Shown here: positions 11,381 through 25,100 of the stretch, one piece after another
Layout of the letters: each line of letters begins with the position of its first letter
Numbering within the stretch: position 1 is the first letter of the stretch
NCBI GenBank assembly: GCA_964247055.1
Contig: OZ176054.1
Location: 3,968,001 to 4,032,000 of the forward strand
From: Paragordius varius
Taxonomy: Eukaryota; Nematomorpha
DNA: 64,000 nucleotides
Direction: 5' to 3'
Notes under the pieces: generated by a model
Seen by the model: only the letters and a program-made list of their open reading frames with translations
Databases searched by the model: none
What the model was told of the DNA's origin: nothing
Translations under genes and position numbers: made by a program

Positions 11381-13394
11381 TTACAATGTCAACAACATTT
11401 TGGAATATTGAACTCATTATCTTTATTAAACTTTTTCGAAACCAAAATTAACAATGCAATTATATATGTTATTATTTAAATTGCAAATGTAAGTTTTTTG
11501 ACAAATTAAAATATTGGCAATATAACCAATATATATCATTTTCTATATTTAAAAAGCAAAACAATAATTTATAAAATTTTATTTTAGATGTGGGCTTCTA
11601 AGGTCTCAAACTCTGGCGTTCTCAAATAAGCTAGTTTTGTTTAAATAAACGGAAGAATGCCAAAAGTAAGAATTTCAATATATAGTATATTTGAAAATAT
11701 TAATTAGCAAAAATTCATAAGAAATTGATTTTTAGCGAAATTTTGATAAACCGTATTTTATTATGCTTTGAGGTCAAATAATAAATATTTCTTGGATCAA
11801 TTTGGAAGGACAAATACTAAAATATCGGAACATTTATTTTACATAAGACCCCCGGTGATGCCTCTCAGAACATAGAGTAAATACGACGATAATAAATATA
11901 CAAAAATATTAGCTTAAATGGCTCACACTAACAAACGACATATACATCGGACGTTAGAACAATGATGGTGGATTACTAAAAACTTTAATCTGGTTTATTT
12001 AGTACTACCATGCATCAGTGTAAACAAATATTCAATGATCATCAAACACATTATACAGATTTTCTACTTAATATTGTCAACGAGAACGAATATTTTATGT
12101 TAAGTAATAATTCAATTCTCGTGAAATTTATTATATATCCAAAATTGATACATAGTAATATCTTTTTCGATGGATACATAAAACAAAAGAAATAATATTG
12201 AAAAAAAAAATTAAATAAAATTATAAAATATTAAAGAAGATATTACCACGTAACGATAATTTTGGATATCGTTTAATTTAATAAATTTACGAGAATTCAA
12301 TTCTTTAATACTTAGATTTACATTTCAACTAACTCAGAAAAATATTTGCATGTTTATCGCGTAACAAAATATATTATTTATAATAAATTTAATCTTCTGT
12401 TTATTGCTTTCAATATAATATATCTATCGTACTCATTGATTGGTCGATTTCATCTGAACGTGAATATGCATTTTTAAGGTCAGACCTGTTATTTCGGCCT
12501 GTAAATAACCCAACTCTAGATATATTTGGTTTATCTAATTCTACAACAATTAATTAGACAAGGGTGAGATTCTTAAAAGTAATCATTTTTCAATTATGTT
12601 TGGAAATCTAATGTGTAATGAAAGATATCGAAAATATAATAGTTAATGTTTGGAAAACGGTTAAATAATAATGATTACACAAAACATTGATATCATTTTT
12701 ATTTCACTGCTTTTTATTTGGTGGATGATTGATCACTTTTCGCTCTAATTATATGATATTGTTAAAGCTATTTCCATTTTGAATTTTACAAATTTCAAAA
12801 GGAGATATAATTTTATTCATCGAAATAGTCCAAAATGCTGCCCTTTTCTCGGATTTTGGGAAAATTTCGAAATTTAGTAATTCACGTCGGCTTTAACTAA
12901 AACTTATAACACCAACTTTATATATATATATATATATATTCTCAAATTTTTTTAGACAATTACGATAGTTTACAAATATAAATACATAGGTAGTTTAAAA
13001 TAATTCAAGCGTTTCTCAGTAAATTTTTATAGCTTATTTACAAATTGGTTATTTCTGACTTATAAAGTCCAAAGCAAATATCTAATCTTAAAAATATTTT
13101 TGAATTAAAAATTTGAATTATTCGTCTAAAAGTTTTAAAAATTATAAACTCCAACCTAAAAATATTTATTTTAATGGCCAATTAAATATTAATGGATAAA
13201 AACTTGAAAATGAGTAAGAAATGCAACTGTCAAAAAAATCATTTTTGGGAGCTTTATTAATACTAAATACAGTATACATGTATAATTAAAATTAAGTATT
13301 GCCATTTTTCATAATTTAAAATAAAATTATCACATAATTTTGATTGCTTTTGCAATATAATTAAAAATTGATAATTTGTCGGTACACCTGTAAT
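11381..13394. other. Intergenic AT-rich stretch
   Basis: About 2 kb with no supported gene. An (AT)n run lies near 12920-12940. Nothing else with structure was recognised. It separates the LINE fossil from the 3' end of the GPAT gene. Confidence 0.5.
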
Positions 13395-16300
13395 TTATTC
13401 CGTTTTAAGCCTTTGACTATACATATACTTTTGATTATCTATCCAAGACTTTTTCACTTGTGCACGCTTTAATTCACCATCCCTGTATTATAAAAAATTT
13501 AAATGCATCAAACTAACAAAAAATCATTCTTTTTTATATAAATATAAGTTTGTCAATTAAATCTCGATCTTTTACAATATTTAACATACGTTTGGGTATT
13601 ACCAATCTAAATCCACTAATCCACCTTGTAATGCAATGGCTGCCTTAACTCGATCAGCAAAATGGTAAGATTCTTCATTCGGCTAGATGCAACATAAAAA
13701 ATGTTTTGCAGTAATATAAGTTTACAAATGACTAATTAACAGGGATGCGAACCTGGTCGAAAAAAGCAAAACCGAAACCGAGGTGGTTCTTAAAAATTTA
13801 TAAATGGAACCAGGGTAGTTCCTAAACTGTTGGTACTGGAACCGGGTCCCAACCTAACAAAATCAGTTCCTATTAAACGGTAATTAATGCATATAAAACG
13901 TTATTAAAGATATTTATTTAAAACAAAGTTTACTAAATTTATAGTTAAATTATATTTAATCTCATGTGGTTCAAATTACCACAGGGATGGAAGTGTAATT
14001 TTGGCATAAGAAAAATGCGATGGCTCTCTATCATGTTAAATTTTTAGAGTTTTTATGTATGTCAAAAATAAATAATAATATTCAATTTATTATTGTGGAT
14101 AATGCACCTGTATATCTCCAAAATCATTTATTATAGTTTTAAAGATAAAATAAAGTTTTTATCACCTTATAATCCCATATAAATCCAATTAAAGAATTTT
14201 TTCAGATTTAGAAAAATAAAGTATCAGCAAAACAATTTCTCAATAAATTTGAATAGAAAAAGGAATTATTTAAGTGTTTAGATATTATTTTAAAAAGATT
14301 TATATATATATTTACATAATAATTTGTCCGTAAGAGATTGTAGATTAAAAAGCGCTTAATAGGAGGCGATGATTAAAATATTTGAATATAGATTACAAAA
14401 TTAGTGACAATCAATAACCCTCATATCGAGTATAAAACATCCTAATTTAACCTATATAAATGAAAAAAAATTGTAAAATATATCAAAATCACTAAAACCA
14501 ATCCATTATTAATTAGTCAATATCATAATATATAATCATATTTCACATTATATTTATGAAAACTTAAAAATATAATTGAAATCATCCAATTCACCTTATT
14601 ACAATCAATGGCTCCAATAAATATTCAAAATACACTATTTTATCCTATATTTGTGAAAAAAATAAAATTATATCAAAATCAATCATGTATTAATAACAAT
14701 TAAATATTATTATATATGGAATCAATCAGCAAAAATTATATAATTTATTATAATATAATATTTCGATTACTACAAGTAATCTTTGTCAAACGTAAAAATA
14801 AAATTAAAATATAAACTAAAATTTAAATTATAAAGTAAAAATATTAATTGAAACTAAAAAAACATGTGTGTATTGTTAATAAGAAACTCATTAACATCTA
14901 TATAATAATGCATTTTTAAAATTACACTTACTATAAAAAAATTTCATTATAAAGTCCATCAACTTCAATACAGATGTGTACCTAAAATTAATTTTCTTTG
15001 CCAGCATTTTACGCTCCAAGCAATTAATAATGTTATTTGCCAATAAAATGTTGACAATTATACTGTATAACAAAATAGTCGCTAAAATTTCTTATTTCTG
15101 TATAAAATTACCATTTAATCACTTAAGTATGGTTATATAAAATCGATTATCCAAGGCTCTATTTTATTTATGATTAATTTAATTTTACCTCAAGTTTCAT
15201 TGGGGGCAAATACCATATATCACAAACTAGGGCCCAAGATGTCATCATCATAAGCAAATATTGCAGGAAGGTTTGTCGACTACTATTCCAAAACGGATCT
15301 CCAAACCTTGGGTCATACTACACAATATCATGATTTATAAAATTTAGTTTGTGCTCAAGAATAAAATTTATGTAGAGCCAAAGATTTTAATTATGATTTA
15401 TTATTTACTTTTATGGCAGCGGGATATATGAGTCCACCAACTTCAAAGCTACCCTTTTTGAACATCATAACGGAAGTGTTGTTAATACATGTCCCTGACA
15501 AGTTAACAAAAATATAAATTCACGGGAAAAAAAATTTGGACAAAATTGGATTATCCAAAAATTTGTTAAAACTTAATCACAAATGTTTTAACGTGCATGC
15601 AAATATAATTATTTAAATTATTAAACTATAATTGAATAGGCCAGGGTAGAAAGGAATAAAAATAATAATAAATACCTTCAGGAAATATCAAAATGGGTAG
15701 TTTATTCAAATCACTAACATGGTCCCTTAAAACATCAAAAACAGCGCGTCTGTCTTGCATCTCAGACCTTTCAAACCAAACATGATGAGTAGAACGGGAC
15801 AAAAGCGTTTGCAAAAATCCGAAAAAGCCTCCATGTCTTTGCCCTATTTAGGAAGATATTAATAAAAATTTATTTATTAATAAAATGATATACGCATATA
15901 AATGGTCATAAAACTGAATTAATTGGTATTTAACAGAATAATTAAAAATTAACATTTGCTTCTTTAAAATTATACTATTTTTGGTTTATACCGGAGAAAT
16001 ATGCAAGCATATACCTAATTTAAAGTAGTAGCAGTTAAATAATATTTTTAATCATATAAGTTAGGTTATGTATGTGCCGAGTTTTTGTTTGCAAATAGGA
16101 TTGATTGTGTATAAATGATAATCGAAAAATCGGAAGCTAACAACGAATTCATTGTAAAATCTTATGCGCATAGGTTTATGGTCTACAGTAAAAACTGGAC
16201 CATCTTTAATTACGTGCTAAAGCTTTGATAGATCATTTAAAAATACATTTTAATGCATACATTAAAATGAAAAGATTATATTGTAGATTTTGAGCATATA

Positions 16301-17911
16301 AAAGGCAAAACATTGGGATAATTTAATTTGATAAAACAATTGAAAAGCTCATTGATTTGAATAATTCTCGCCAAAATTATTCCAATCAACTTATAAACAC
16401 CATCAACAACGATTATTTTTTTAATTATTTATGCATTTGAATGATATAAATTTAAGATATTTACAAATAATTAATCTTTTTTTTTCATAATTAGAATTTT
16501 AAAGTATGACAAATTCATGCTATTATTTCTAAAACTTTATGTTTTATTACCTATAAGAGCATAACAATTATCGCAAGATAGCATAACTACATCGATTGGT
16601 GAGGTGTGATTTGCAACACAAATTCCCCCAGGCTTGGCCATATTTTCTCTAAAAAACAAAAAAAATATCAAAAAAGTCTTTTACATTTTTTTTATTATGG
16701 CAAAATTATAATTTTAAATCAAAAATTTTCATGTAAAAAACATACGGGTTATGGTAAGTTATGATGGCAGTAAGAGATCGTGCCAAAATACGGAAGCACA
16801 TCAACATCGCATGTTTGTAGAGCCACATTTTTAACCTTTAAATTTTGTATAAATTAATATTTTTGAGATAGTTTATATCGAATTCAAAGTTAATGTGGAA
16901 AAATAATATGAAATTTAATTAATAACCGACACCTTTTTGAACGATGCTTATAAATTGAATTCTCGTGTAAAGGATAGATTCCGAATTTAGTAAATAATAC
17001 AATGACAAAAGGCAGAATAGCAATACGATGAGTTTGAAATCAAAAGAAAGAATTACACCATTATCTACATCAGCTCTTATCTCTTACTTTCTATCAACGC
17101 ATGAATTTAGCGTAAATATACTTACCAAACGACGGCTATAAGTCAACACAATTTCACTTAAATTAAATTAGGACATTTCATTTATTTTTTGTGTTGTGAA
17201 AATAAGATAAAAAAACTTAATCCATATTTAATTTTTAAAAAGAATATGCAGAGAAACATAAAAAAATATAATTTACTCTGAGTTTGGAATCATACCAATG
17301 ATAGAAGTAGCAAAGGTAAGCCAAATAATGCCCAATGTAAATAAAAGAACCCTAAAAAATATAAGATGGCTTAAAAATTGAATAAAATATAATGTATCTT
17401 ATTCAAACCATGATTGCTAAATTTATTTTGATAACGTTAATTATAATAAATAAAAACATGGAACCTTTAACATTAGTCAAATAAACGATATCATAAATAT
17501 AAAATATCAAATTTCTTTCTTTATTTTTCAAAACATATATAACCAAAAATTGTGTATGGTATAATTTTATAGAAAACGCACTACTAACAAAGAAAAACGT
17601 AATACCTAATTGGCAAAAGTACGGTGTACCGTATAATAAATCCAATAACCCAAATAGCAGTAAAGGTTGGACTTATATAGTAAAAACTTTTGTTGGTGCG
17701 AGTCAACAAATTCCAGGTTGGAAGTTCTAACAAATGAAAATTTGATTCTTAAAATTTATTCAACAAAAAAAAGATATTAAAACCATAACAATTTTACCTT
17801 CTGCCTGAAAACGTTGAGTGACTTCATCCTCGATGATCGCCTTTAAAAGTATAAAATATATCATTAATTGTAATTATAAAATATTTTATCAAAAAATATA
17901 AAATAATTAAT

Positions 17912-17953
<42 letters not shown>

Positions 17954-18546
17954 CAAATATAGATGCAAAAACTGATAAAAAAGTTTTATATTAGCAGATG
18001 ATATAAGCAATAGAATATACTTCGATTCCATATCGGATGTAATCTATTACATGATATATTTGAAAATCTTCTTTTATGACCGAATATTTGGCAATGGAAT
18101 CATTTTTATTTGCAACATATCCGTTTGAATCTGTCACAAAACCGTTTTCTGCTATACTTGAAATTTTTTTAATTGGAGCTATCGGAATTTGTGGTCCATA
18201 AGTTGAAATATTTTTTTCAATAAGAGAATATTTATTATTGAAAGCTAATATTAATTATATTTTACAATAATTTTTTCTTATAGTCGTATCAGGCTCATCA
18301 TTGTTATTTTTTTGTTCTTCAAGTATGTCTTGCTGGTTTTCATGCTGCATTTGACTGACCGACTAGATATAAAATGTATAACTAAACTTCAAAAAGCTTC
18401 ACCAATATACGTACAAATAATTTACGAAATCCGAATGATTTGTCTGAAGATATGATTATTATAAAGATAAGAAAAAATAAAATAATTGGCAATAGACTGA
18501 TTGCTATTGCCGATGGAAATACATGGGTCGTCAAAATGCCCCCCAT
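13395..18546 (-). CDS. GPAT4: Glycerol-3-phosphate acyltransferase 3/4 (ER type)
   Basis: Acylates glycerol-3-phosphate at sn-1 in the ER membrane, the first step of glycerolipid synthesis. Thirteen exons join in frame to 476 aa (human GPAT3/4: 434/456): 18546-18415, 18362-18266, 18244-18021, 17840-17798, 17726-17606, 17351-17277, 16835-16746, 16648-16551, 15843-15676, 15494-15409, 15317-15189, 13682-13603, 13482-13395. All junctions are GT-AG. Residues 12-35 form an N-terminal membrane anchor, and 186-230 a second hydrophobic region. The PlsC motifs are intact: NHTSPID (H275, D280), FERSE 317-321 and FPEGTC 347-352, plus C-terminal QGGLVDL. Intron 2 is only 21 nt; without its removal the frame hits a stop. 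Intron 11 is 1.5 kb with hAT-like debris at 13740-13870. GPAT3 versus GPAT4 cannot be separated. The start lies 102 bp from that of the divergent neighbour. Confidence 0.93.
13739..13895. mobile_element. hAT-like repeat fragment, CCGGTTCC family
   Basis: Within GPAT intron 11. It begins CAGGGATGCGAACCTGG and carries repeated GAACC/ACCGG words (ACCGAAACCGAGGTGGTTC, CTGGAACCGGGTCCC). Related blocks lie at 19830-19935 and 42465-43105. Only one end is preserved here, so the class is inferred from end style. Confidence 0.5.
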
Positions 18547-18648
18547 CTCAAATCATAAGGTCGGAACTTTTAAAAGTTGAATGCCTGAAAAATATTTATT
18601 ATAAACAGCCGCTTCGATAAAACATCTATTTAAAAATTTACAACGCGG
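18547..18648. promoter_or_regulatory. Compact bidirectional promoter region, GPAT / 160-aa protein
   Basis: The 102 bp between the start codons of two divergent genes must hold both 5' UTRs and both promoters, unless either gene has an unseen upstream non-coding exon. I see no clear TATA or initiator pair. The region is AT-rich. Confidence 0.55.
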
Positions 18649-19685
18649 ATGGAAAAAGTTGATTTCTTTGCAAAATCTGTAGCAATTCAAACCAAATATA
18701 AGAAGTATTCTCTAAACTAAATTAGGCGCCTTTTAAAAAAGACAAAATTTAATCATGCTTCAAAAGAGCTTGGTATTTTTACTTATTAATGTTAGAAACC
18801 TTGGCTGATGATTTGAAAGCACTAACTATCTTTGATTATTCAGCTTTAAATTATCTCCTTAAAGCGAGGTATATAAAAAATCTATTTAGATATGATAATT
18901 CCGATTCCAATTTTTCACAAGAAATTACATCTCTTAGTGAATCAGGACGGTTATTTTTTGAGGAATGCTTAGAATCTAATTATTTTAATCACGATGAATT
19001 GATTTCTGCTGGTATAAATTCATTTTCACACGCTTTAAGGGTATTATTTATAACAATAAACTAGTTAGGAGAAAATAATACAGTATTATGTTCTGCCGAT
19101 CTTTGCGCACAATGTATTAATATGTTGTGGGTATAAAGCATAATATATTTAGTAGGATATGGGTTGTCATAAAGATTCTTATCTCTACGTATTCAAGCTT
19201 ATATGTTACACAAGCGCTATCCCTTCACTGTTGATTACTTCCTTGTTTAAATTGAATCACATATTTATAATATCAGGTAAGCAAAAATTCTAAAATTTTA
19301 GGTGAATATATGTCCTCATATAAATTGAATCAAATGATATATACCCATTCATCAACAGCGGTTAAACAAGAGTATAAAATGCTTAGAAACAATATATTAA
19401 TAACTATTATACTCCTTGAACTCTTATTAGTTTATATTATTGATTAATTTTAGAATATAGAAACAAAGACAAAAATTAATGCCAACAATATGGATTTAAA
19501 TTTATATTTAACTATAAATAATTTAAAAGTTTAATTATGGTAATTTAAAGGTTGCATACGAAGAAAATGATCTTTTATCATTCAAAATTTGCGCGCAACA
19601 AATCGAACCCTTTTTAACGCAAAATCAATTACCAATTGTACAGCGAATATCTCAAATGATAGAAAATGGTATAGTCCTCAATTAA
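18649..19685 (+). CDS. Unrecognised 160-aa helical protein
   Basis: Four exons join in frame to 160 aa: 18649-18704, 18726-18772, 18796-19040 and 19551-19685. The first two introns are 21 and 23 nt, both GT-AG, and both are needed to keep the frame open. The protein starts MEKVDFFAKSVAIQTK, has a basic stretch (KYKKRLLKKTK), then leucine- and glutamate-rich segments (ELETLADDLKAL, RLFFEECLES) that look alpha-helical. There is no signal peptide or membrane segment. It ends QRISQMIENGIVLN. I do not recognise the family. It is head-to-head with GPAT. A small cytosolic or complex subunit is a guess. Confidence 0.65.
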
Positions 19686-19829
19686 AAAGCGCTTTATTTA
19701 TCTTACTTTTGTATCAACGGAGTTATCGGAATATTCCGTCGTAAATATAATCATTTTAAATTTTTGACAAAATAAATTATTTATAGAATATGCATTTTAT
19801 TACTATACATATATTTTAATATATCCGAA

Positions 19830-19935
19830 CCAAAGTGGAATGGAAACTGGCCTGGTTTCTAAGAATTTAAAAATAAAACCAGCGTAGATTGTAAATTTTG
19901 GAATTGATTTTCTTAAAACAGTCTGGTTCACTATC
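19830..19935. repeat. Fragment of the CCGGTTCC/hAT-like repeat
   Basis: Contains GGAAACTGGCCTGGTTTC and AACAGTCTGGTTCAC words resembling the blocks at 13740 and 42465-43105. Ends are not preserved. Confidence 0.35.
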
Positions 19936-20021
19936 AAATAATAACATAAGGTGAGTATATGTCACATAGTAATTATAAAATTAATATAGTTTATGACAAA
20001 CTATCAGGAATGGTTAAGGAA

Positions 20022-20540
20022 AGGGGTGTCCAACATTGGCTTCGCAGGCCGCATTTTAGACGGGCAGCATTGAAAAACAAATGGATAACAATAAATACTT
20101 AATTATTTTTCAATCATGTGAATGTAATTTACGACCACAATATATCTACAAATTATTTTTATTTATTCCCCTGGCAAAATTTGTTAGAATTGTTTACATT
20201 TAAAAACAAGAAGTTAAATTTGCCTTTTAAAAAATTAATTAGTTTATTTTTACGGTTGTTTATAAAAATTTGGATGAATGAAATTTTTACCTTAAGGAAC
20301 TAGTATTTTAAGGGTTTTATGTGGCAATATCAATATTTAACGGCCTTAAAACAATGGTTTACCGGACCTCTGGATAAATCATTATTTAAAAAACTTATTT
20401 TACATTACATTAATAAATAATAAAATTATAACATTTTTAAATTTATAAAATGTTATTATTTGTTTTTAAAAAATTTGCGCGGGCATTTAAATTTTTTGAA
20501 AAACCGCACACGACCCCTAGGCCGTGTGTTGGACGCCCCT
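20022..20540. mobile_element. 519-bp hAT-type MITE, copy 3
   Basis: Inverted ends AGGGGTGTCCAACATTGGC and GCCGTGTGTTGGACGCCCCT. The interior (for example ATAAATACTTAATTATTTTTC and a conserved TATAAAAATTTGGATG region) aligns with the copy at 48918-49430, which has nearly the same length. Two copies of one length define a family of about 515 bp. No clear target duplication at this copy. Confidence 0.75.
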
Positions 20541-21090
20541 ATTGCAGGATAATCTGATTATTGAAACGCGTATATGGACCATTAATATTTTAAGTTGCAT
20601 CGTCTTTATTCTTTAATGTGCAAAATTTTTTTTTAGTAATTTCCTTGGTTTGTATGAGTCAAAGAGACGCGCGATATGATACAGGTAGTGGATAATTTTG
20701 GTATATATCCAAACTTGTAACTTTATCGTCTTAAAGGGGCATTTTCGCAAATGAATTGCCAAAAGTGAATACATATTTATAATATATATTTATTAAAGTG
20801 CATTCATAGAAAAAATTATTGCTTTGATATATGCGTAATAAATAATAAAAAAGCATATCATACATAACTATGTAAGAAATTGCAAATCACATCGATCGCA
20901 TGTACGTTATAAAATTGGTAAATACATTTGTGTGTGTCTCATTTATATATGTATATTTTGGAACAAAATATTGTATTTACTATAAATAAAATAGAGAAAT
21001 AAAAACAAAATATATGACTAAGTCAAATATATTAACACCAATCAATATTTAAAGTAATATCAAGAAGATAAGAAAATTATTGGAGCATAT
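20541..21090. other. Intergenic stretch downstream of the GalNAc-transferase gene
   Basis: No gene or structured repeat seen. It probably contains the 3' UTR of the minus-strand GalNAc-transferase gene near its right end. No close AATAAA is visible in the first 60 bases after the stop. Confidence 0.4.
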
Positions 21091-22118
21091 TTATATAACA
21101 TTTCCATCGATATCATCAGGGGTGGCTTTAGGCACCATGTTAGATGGTGTGTTCCCATATTTGTAATTTTCTATACGCCATTTTTGATTTTTGTTTGAGC
21201 CATTGCATTCACTGACATGGAGGTCTTTTGTGTTAAAATCCATCTCCAAACATTTATCACTGTGATGATGTTTTATGATTTGTTCCTAGTATTTTAATCA
21301 AACAAAGTTTAACTTTTTTTACGATTTTACTGTATACAATGCATATGAAACAACAAAATATTTATAAGTATGTTTGCACTTATAATATAATAATGATTTA
21401 ATAATATTCTCCGAAGCAAACTCAATCAAATGGCTAAAGAAAAATGTAAAACTTAAAAAATACTACATGTGTTTTTTACAATAATCTTAATTAAGATTAA
21501 ACAAGGATGTTAATATAACAACCGATCAATATTTTCTATGAAATTTTGAAATATTTTTTGAACTACTTAAAATTATTTACCTGAGGGTAATAAACCCAAA
21601 ACTGATTGCCACCTTGCCCATGGCAACCATAAATGACAGGGTCACTCCCCGAATAATCCAAACACATATCATCACGACGAATTTCGCCTTCTCTGCTAAG
21701 CATCCAATACTATATAGAAATATTAAGCATTGATATACTTCAATATTTATTTAAGTAAATGTACATATGAAATAATGAAAATTTAAGAATCAAATCAAAT
21801 TGAAATCAAATTAAAATCATTTTTTATTGGCTTGAAATTGTGATATCCTTTAAAATTTTAAAGTAGCAAGGAAAAACCTATCCCCAAATTATTATTTCTA
21901 TACATTTTATCCATAGTTAAAGCCATTTTGTGTAAAATTTCGTGGGTAATGTATTAAAAAATTAGTGCGTAATTGTTATTACCGAATCTCATACTGAGAC
22001 TTCAATAAATTTTTTTAAAAAAACGACTTTAATGCCCGTGGATGTCTAAAAAATAAATTGATTTATTTCGATTTAAGACAGTATGTAAATCATTATTTTT
22101 TATTAAACTTTAGCTAAG

Positions 22119-22154
<36 letters not shown>

Positions 22155-25100
22155 TAAATTATTTTTTGGGTATAAAACATGTGCTAATATACACTTATTT
22201 TCATTTATATTATTATAAAAATTTTGTGAAGATAGATGTAAAAATTTAAAAACAACTAAATTGTCCTTAAAATCGAAGTTTGATAATATTTTTCACTTAT
22301 ATCATTTAATAATGCCCTACTATAATTTGGTTTTTCACTAACTTCTTGGCTTAAAATTTGAGTTTTAAATGGAAAAATACAGTATGAATTTTAATGGTAG
22401 CTTATTTCACACTATAGTAGGGTAATTCGCAACACACATTAGTGTATGGAAAAAACAAAAAATGTTAAAACAATTATTTCCTTCCTTTTTTTCCCCGAAA
22501 TCTACTATGGAGTGAACAAAACAACCTTTAAAATGCATACTGTATGTGGACTTCTGTACCGACTAACACACAAATTTACCTGATAAAATATTTTCTTTTT
22601 TTATAATTTGAATCGATTGCTAAAATAAAAATTAACAAATTAGGGTGGCATAAATGTAGTTTACTTGATTTCCGCCCTGTTTATGGCACTCCCACATTTG
22701 CATAGGTTTATTCAGTGTTTGTCGATTAGCCGCAGAATCCAAACAGAATCTGGACTCGTTACCCAAATTTCGAATCTATATCATTATTGGAAATCATTTA
22801 ATTTTTGTAAATTATAAATTGATGGATTTCTATTTTTTTTGCCTTGGTAATGTTTAAACTGCTAAAGATTATTTAATTTAATATTATACTTTAGTGATAA
22901 AATATTTAATTAATATAAAACAATGGTAAAATAGTTTTAAGCCGAGCGAATGGTAAATTAATTTGTTTTTGAGGATAGCGAATATTATTTAAAATGGATT
23001 TTATATATAATATCTATGTTTCCTTAGGGAAATTAATATGATCTAAAAAAATAATTTAATAATTACAAAATCATACTTCTAAGAACCAAGTATAATAAGT
23101 TGGATATATAGTAAAGATAAATAATGTATGCATTTAACCGGAAAATTTTTATCGTATATAATATGGTAGTAGTGTCATCCATATTTTTGCCGCAAATAGC
23201 CTTTTATGATTATCAGCATAATTTTTGATTGATTTAATTTTAACTATGTGTAAAAATTGTAATAAATTAATCTTTAAATTACCCAAGCTTAACTTAACCA
23301 TTAGTATTTTGAGTAAAAATTAAATGTAGAAAATCTCATACTTCTCCATTCGATAATGCATCACCTGGGACAAAGAGTTCAGGGAAAACGTTGTGTATAT
23401 ACCAACTAAAGTTTTTACATTTCAAATCTTTGCGCAATTTAACACGGGCTGATATATCACCATAGTTACCCTAAATTACAAAAAATTAGATATACGGTAC
23501 GACACATTGACATATAAATGTATACAGAGACATATTTGTTACAAAATATAATACAAATGACATTCGAAATTAAACAGTTAAAACATACAATACAACTAAG
23601 TCTAAACACACCCCCCTTTTAAAGCGTATATGAATAAAATTCAATCTTTTGATAAAATTGTTCCAAAATTATATTAATGAAATCTATTATTGTTGTATAA
23701 ATTGATAAGATACCAATTCATGATTAATACGTTGGAAATAGTAATCAGCATATTCATCAAGCCAAACTAATGCGACACGAACTGAATTCTTTTTCAGGAC
23801 ATTCTCTCCATTTTTCCAGGAGTAAGGACTTCGTTTTCGAAAAATGTGTCCTATGTGAGAACAAGGCAGTATTTCTAATGTACCTCCACACATCCATACC
23901 TAATATACCGTGTTAAAAAAATTAATCATTATAAAATTATTTAAACGTGTTAAGCTTATGTTAAAATTTTAAACGGGATTTTTCAGCAAGTATTGGCTTC
24001 AATACTCAAAGATGTGGAGGTTAGCTCCATTTAATCAAAATAAATGCAATATAAACAAGAAACAATTGGTAAAAATGATTCCCATCAGTTATTTAGGACA
24101 AATCTATAAATAATCATCATATTATGAAAATCGATCGCAATTCTAATTCGTTTGACAACTGAAACTTTAAATTATTACTACCAAATAAAGCCCGTGTAAT
24201 ACATTAATTGAACAGACAAAGTATACCATTAATTAACTTCACTACTCTTAAACAATCAAATTCACCCTTGAACAATTGTAATTCACCCTCAAACAATTCT
24301 GCACTTTCAAATAAACTATATGTATTTTAAGATTAATAACTTATATTTTTTATATATTTTGGAAAATAAAATTATGTTTTAAATTAAAATAATACTGAAA
24401 AAATAAAAAAATATGCCATAAGAATATTTTATATTATTAATAAGTTATAGAGTTCGAAAACACATAATTTATTTTTAGGGTAAATTTGTATTGTTCTGGG
24501 GTGAATTTCAATTGTTTGGTAATATGAATTGTTCAAGGGTGAATTTGAATTGTAAATGGTATAATACGTCATAATATGAAAGTTTAGATTATTTTAAATT
24601 AATCGCGTTACGATGGATTAAATTGTGACAATATAATAAGGATCATACCATCAATTGAAATGTGTGTTTATTTAATTCCTGCTTATTTGTGGTCCATAAA
24701 GTTATATGAAAAAAAGTACTATTGTATAGGATACGGAAATAGAAAAGCGAAAATGTGGCAATATTATAAAAAAAAATCGAATAGCGTTTTGAACTTTTAT
24801 AATATGTTTTTATCCCAATATAAGGGTAAATAAATCAAGTAAAGCATTGTTTAATCAGTATAATTTGCTGATAGGTTAATAAAATGTAATATTTCAGCAC
24901 TAGTTTTTGTGATCATTTTAAAATTAAGGGGCAGTTAATTTTTTGCAATATAAACTAAATTTTTTAAATATATCGTTTTAGCTTACCCTAAAAGATAACT
25001 CCAAATTTTCTCCACCCCAAATGTCCATGGCAGCATCATAAGTGCCTATTTCTTCGAAATATTTGCGACTTATAGAAAACAATCCACCAGCCATCGTTGG

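Noticed and set aside
17108-17141. Possible extra GPAT exon (minus strand, EIVLTYSRR, good GTAAGT donor)
   Set aside because: Including it breaks the phase to the next exon, while joining exon 6 directly to exon 7 gives the exact family length and frame.
17915-17952. (AT)n runs here and near 12920, 22125, 27405, 27885, 43945, 58040, 60500 and 63105
   Set aside because: Ordinary dinucleotide microsatellites in an AT-rich genome; no CRISPR or other array logic.
21100-21125. CTGATGA near GGAAA on the minus strand in the last GALNT exon
   Set aside because: This is coding sequence ([10 protein letters not shown]) without stem pairing.
22314-22433. Inverted GCCCTACTATA / TATAGTAGGGT pair near the 22.4-kb MITE, with a similar TAGTAGGGCAAATTAC near 1733
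   Set aside because: The pair overlaps the better supported TA-flanked MITE, and the termini are too short to define a second element.
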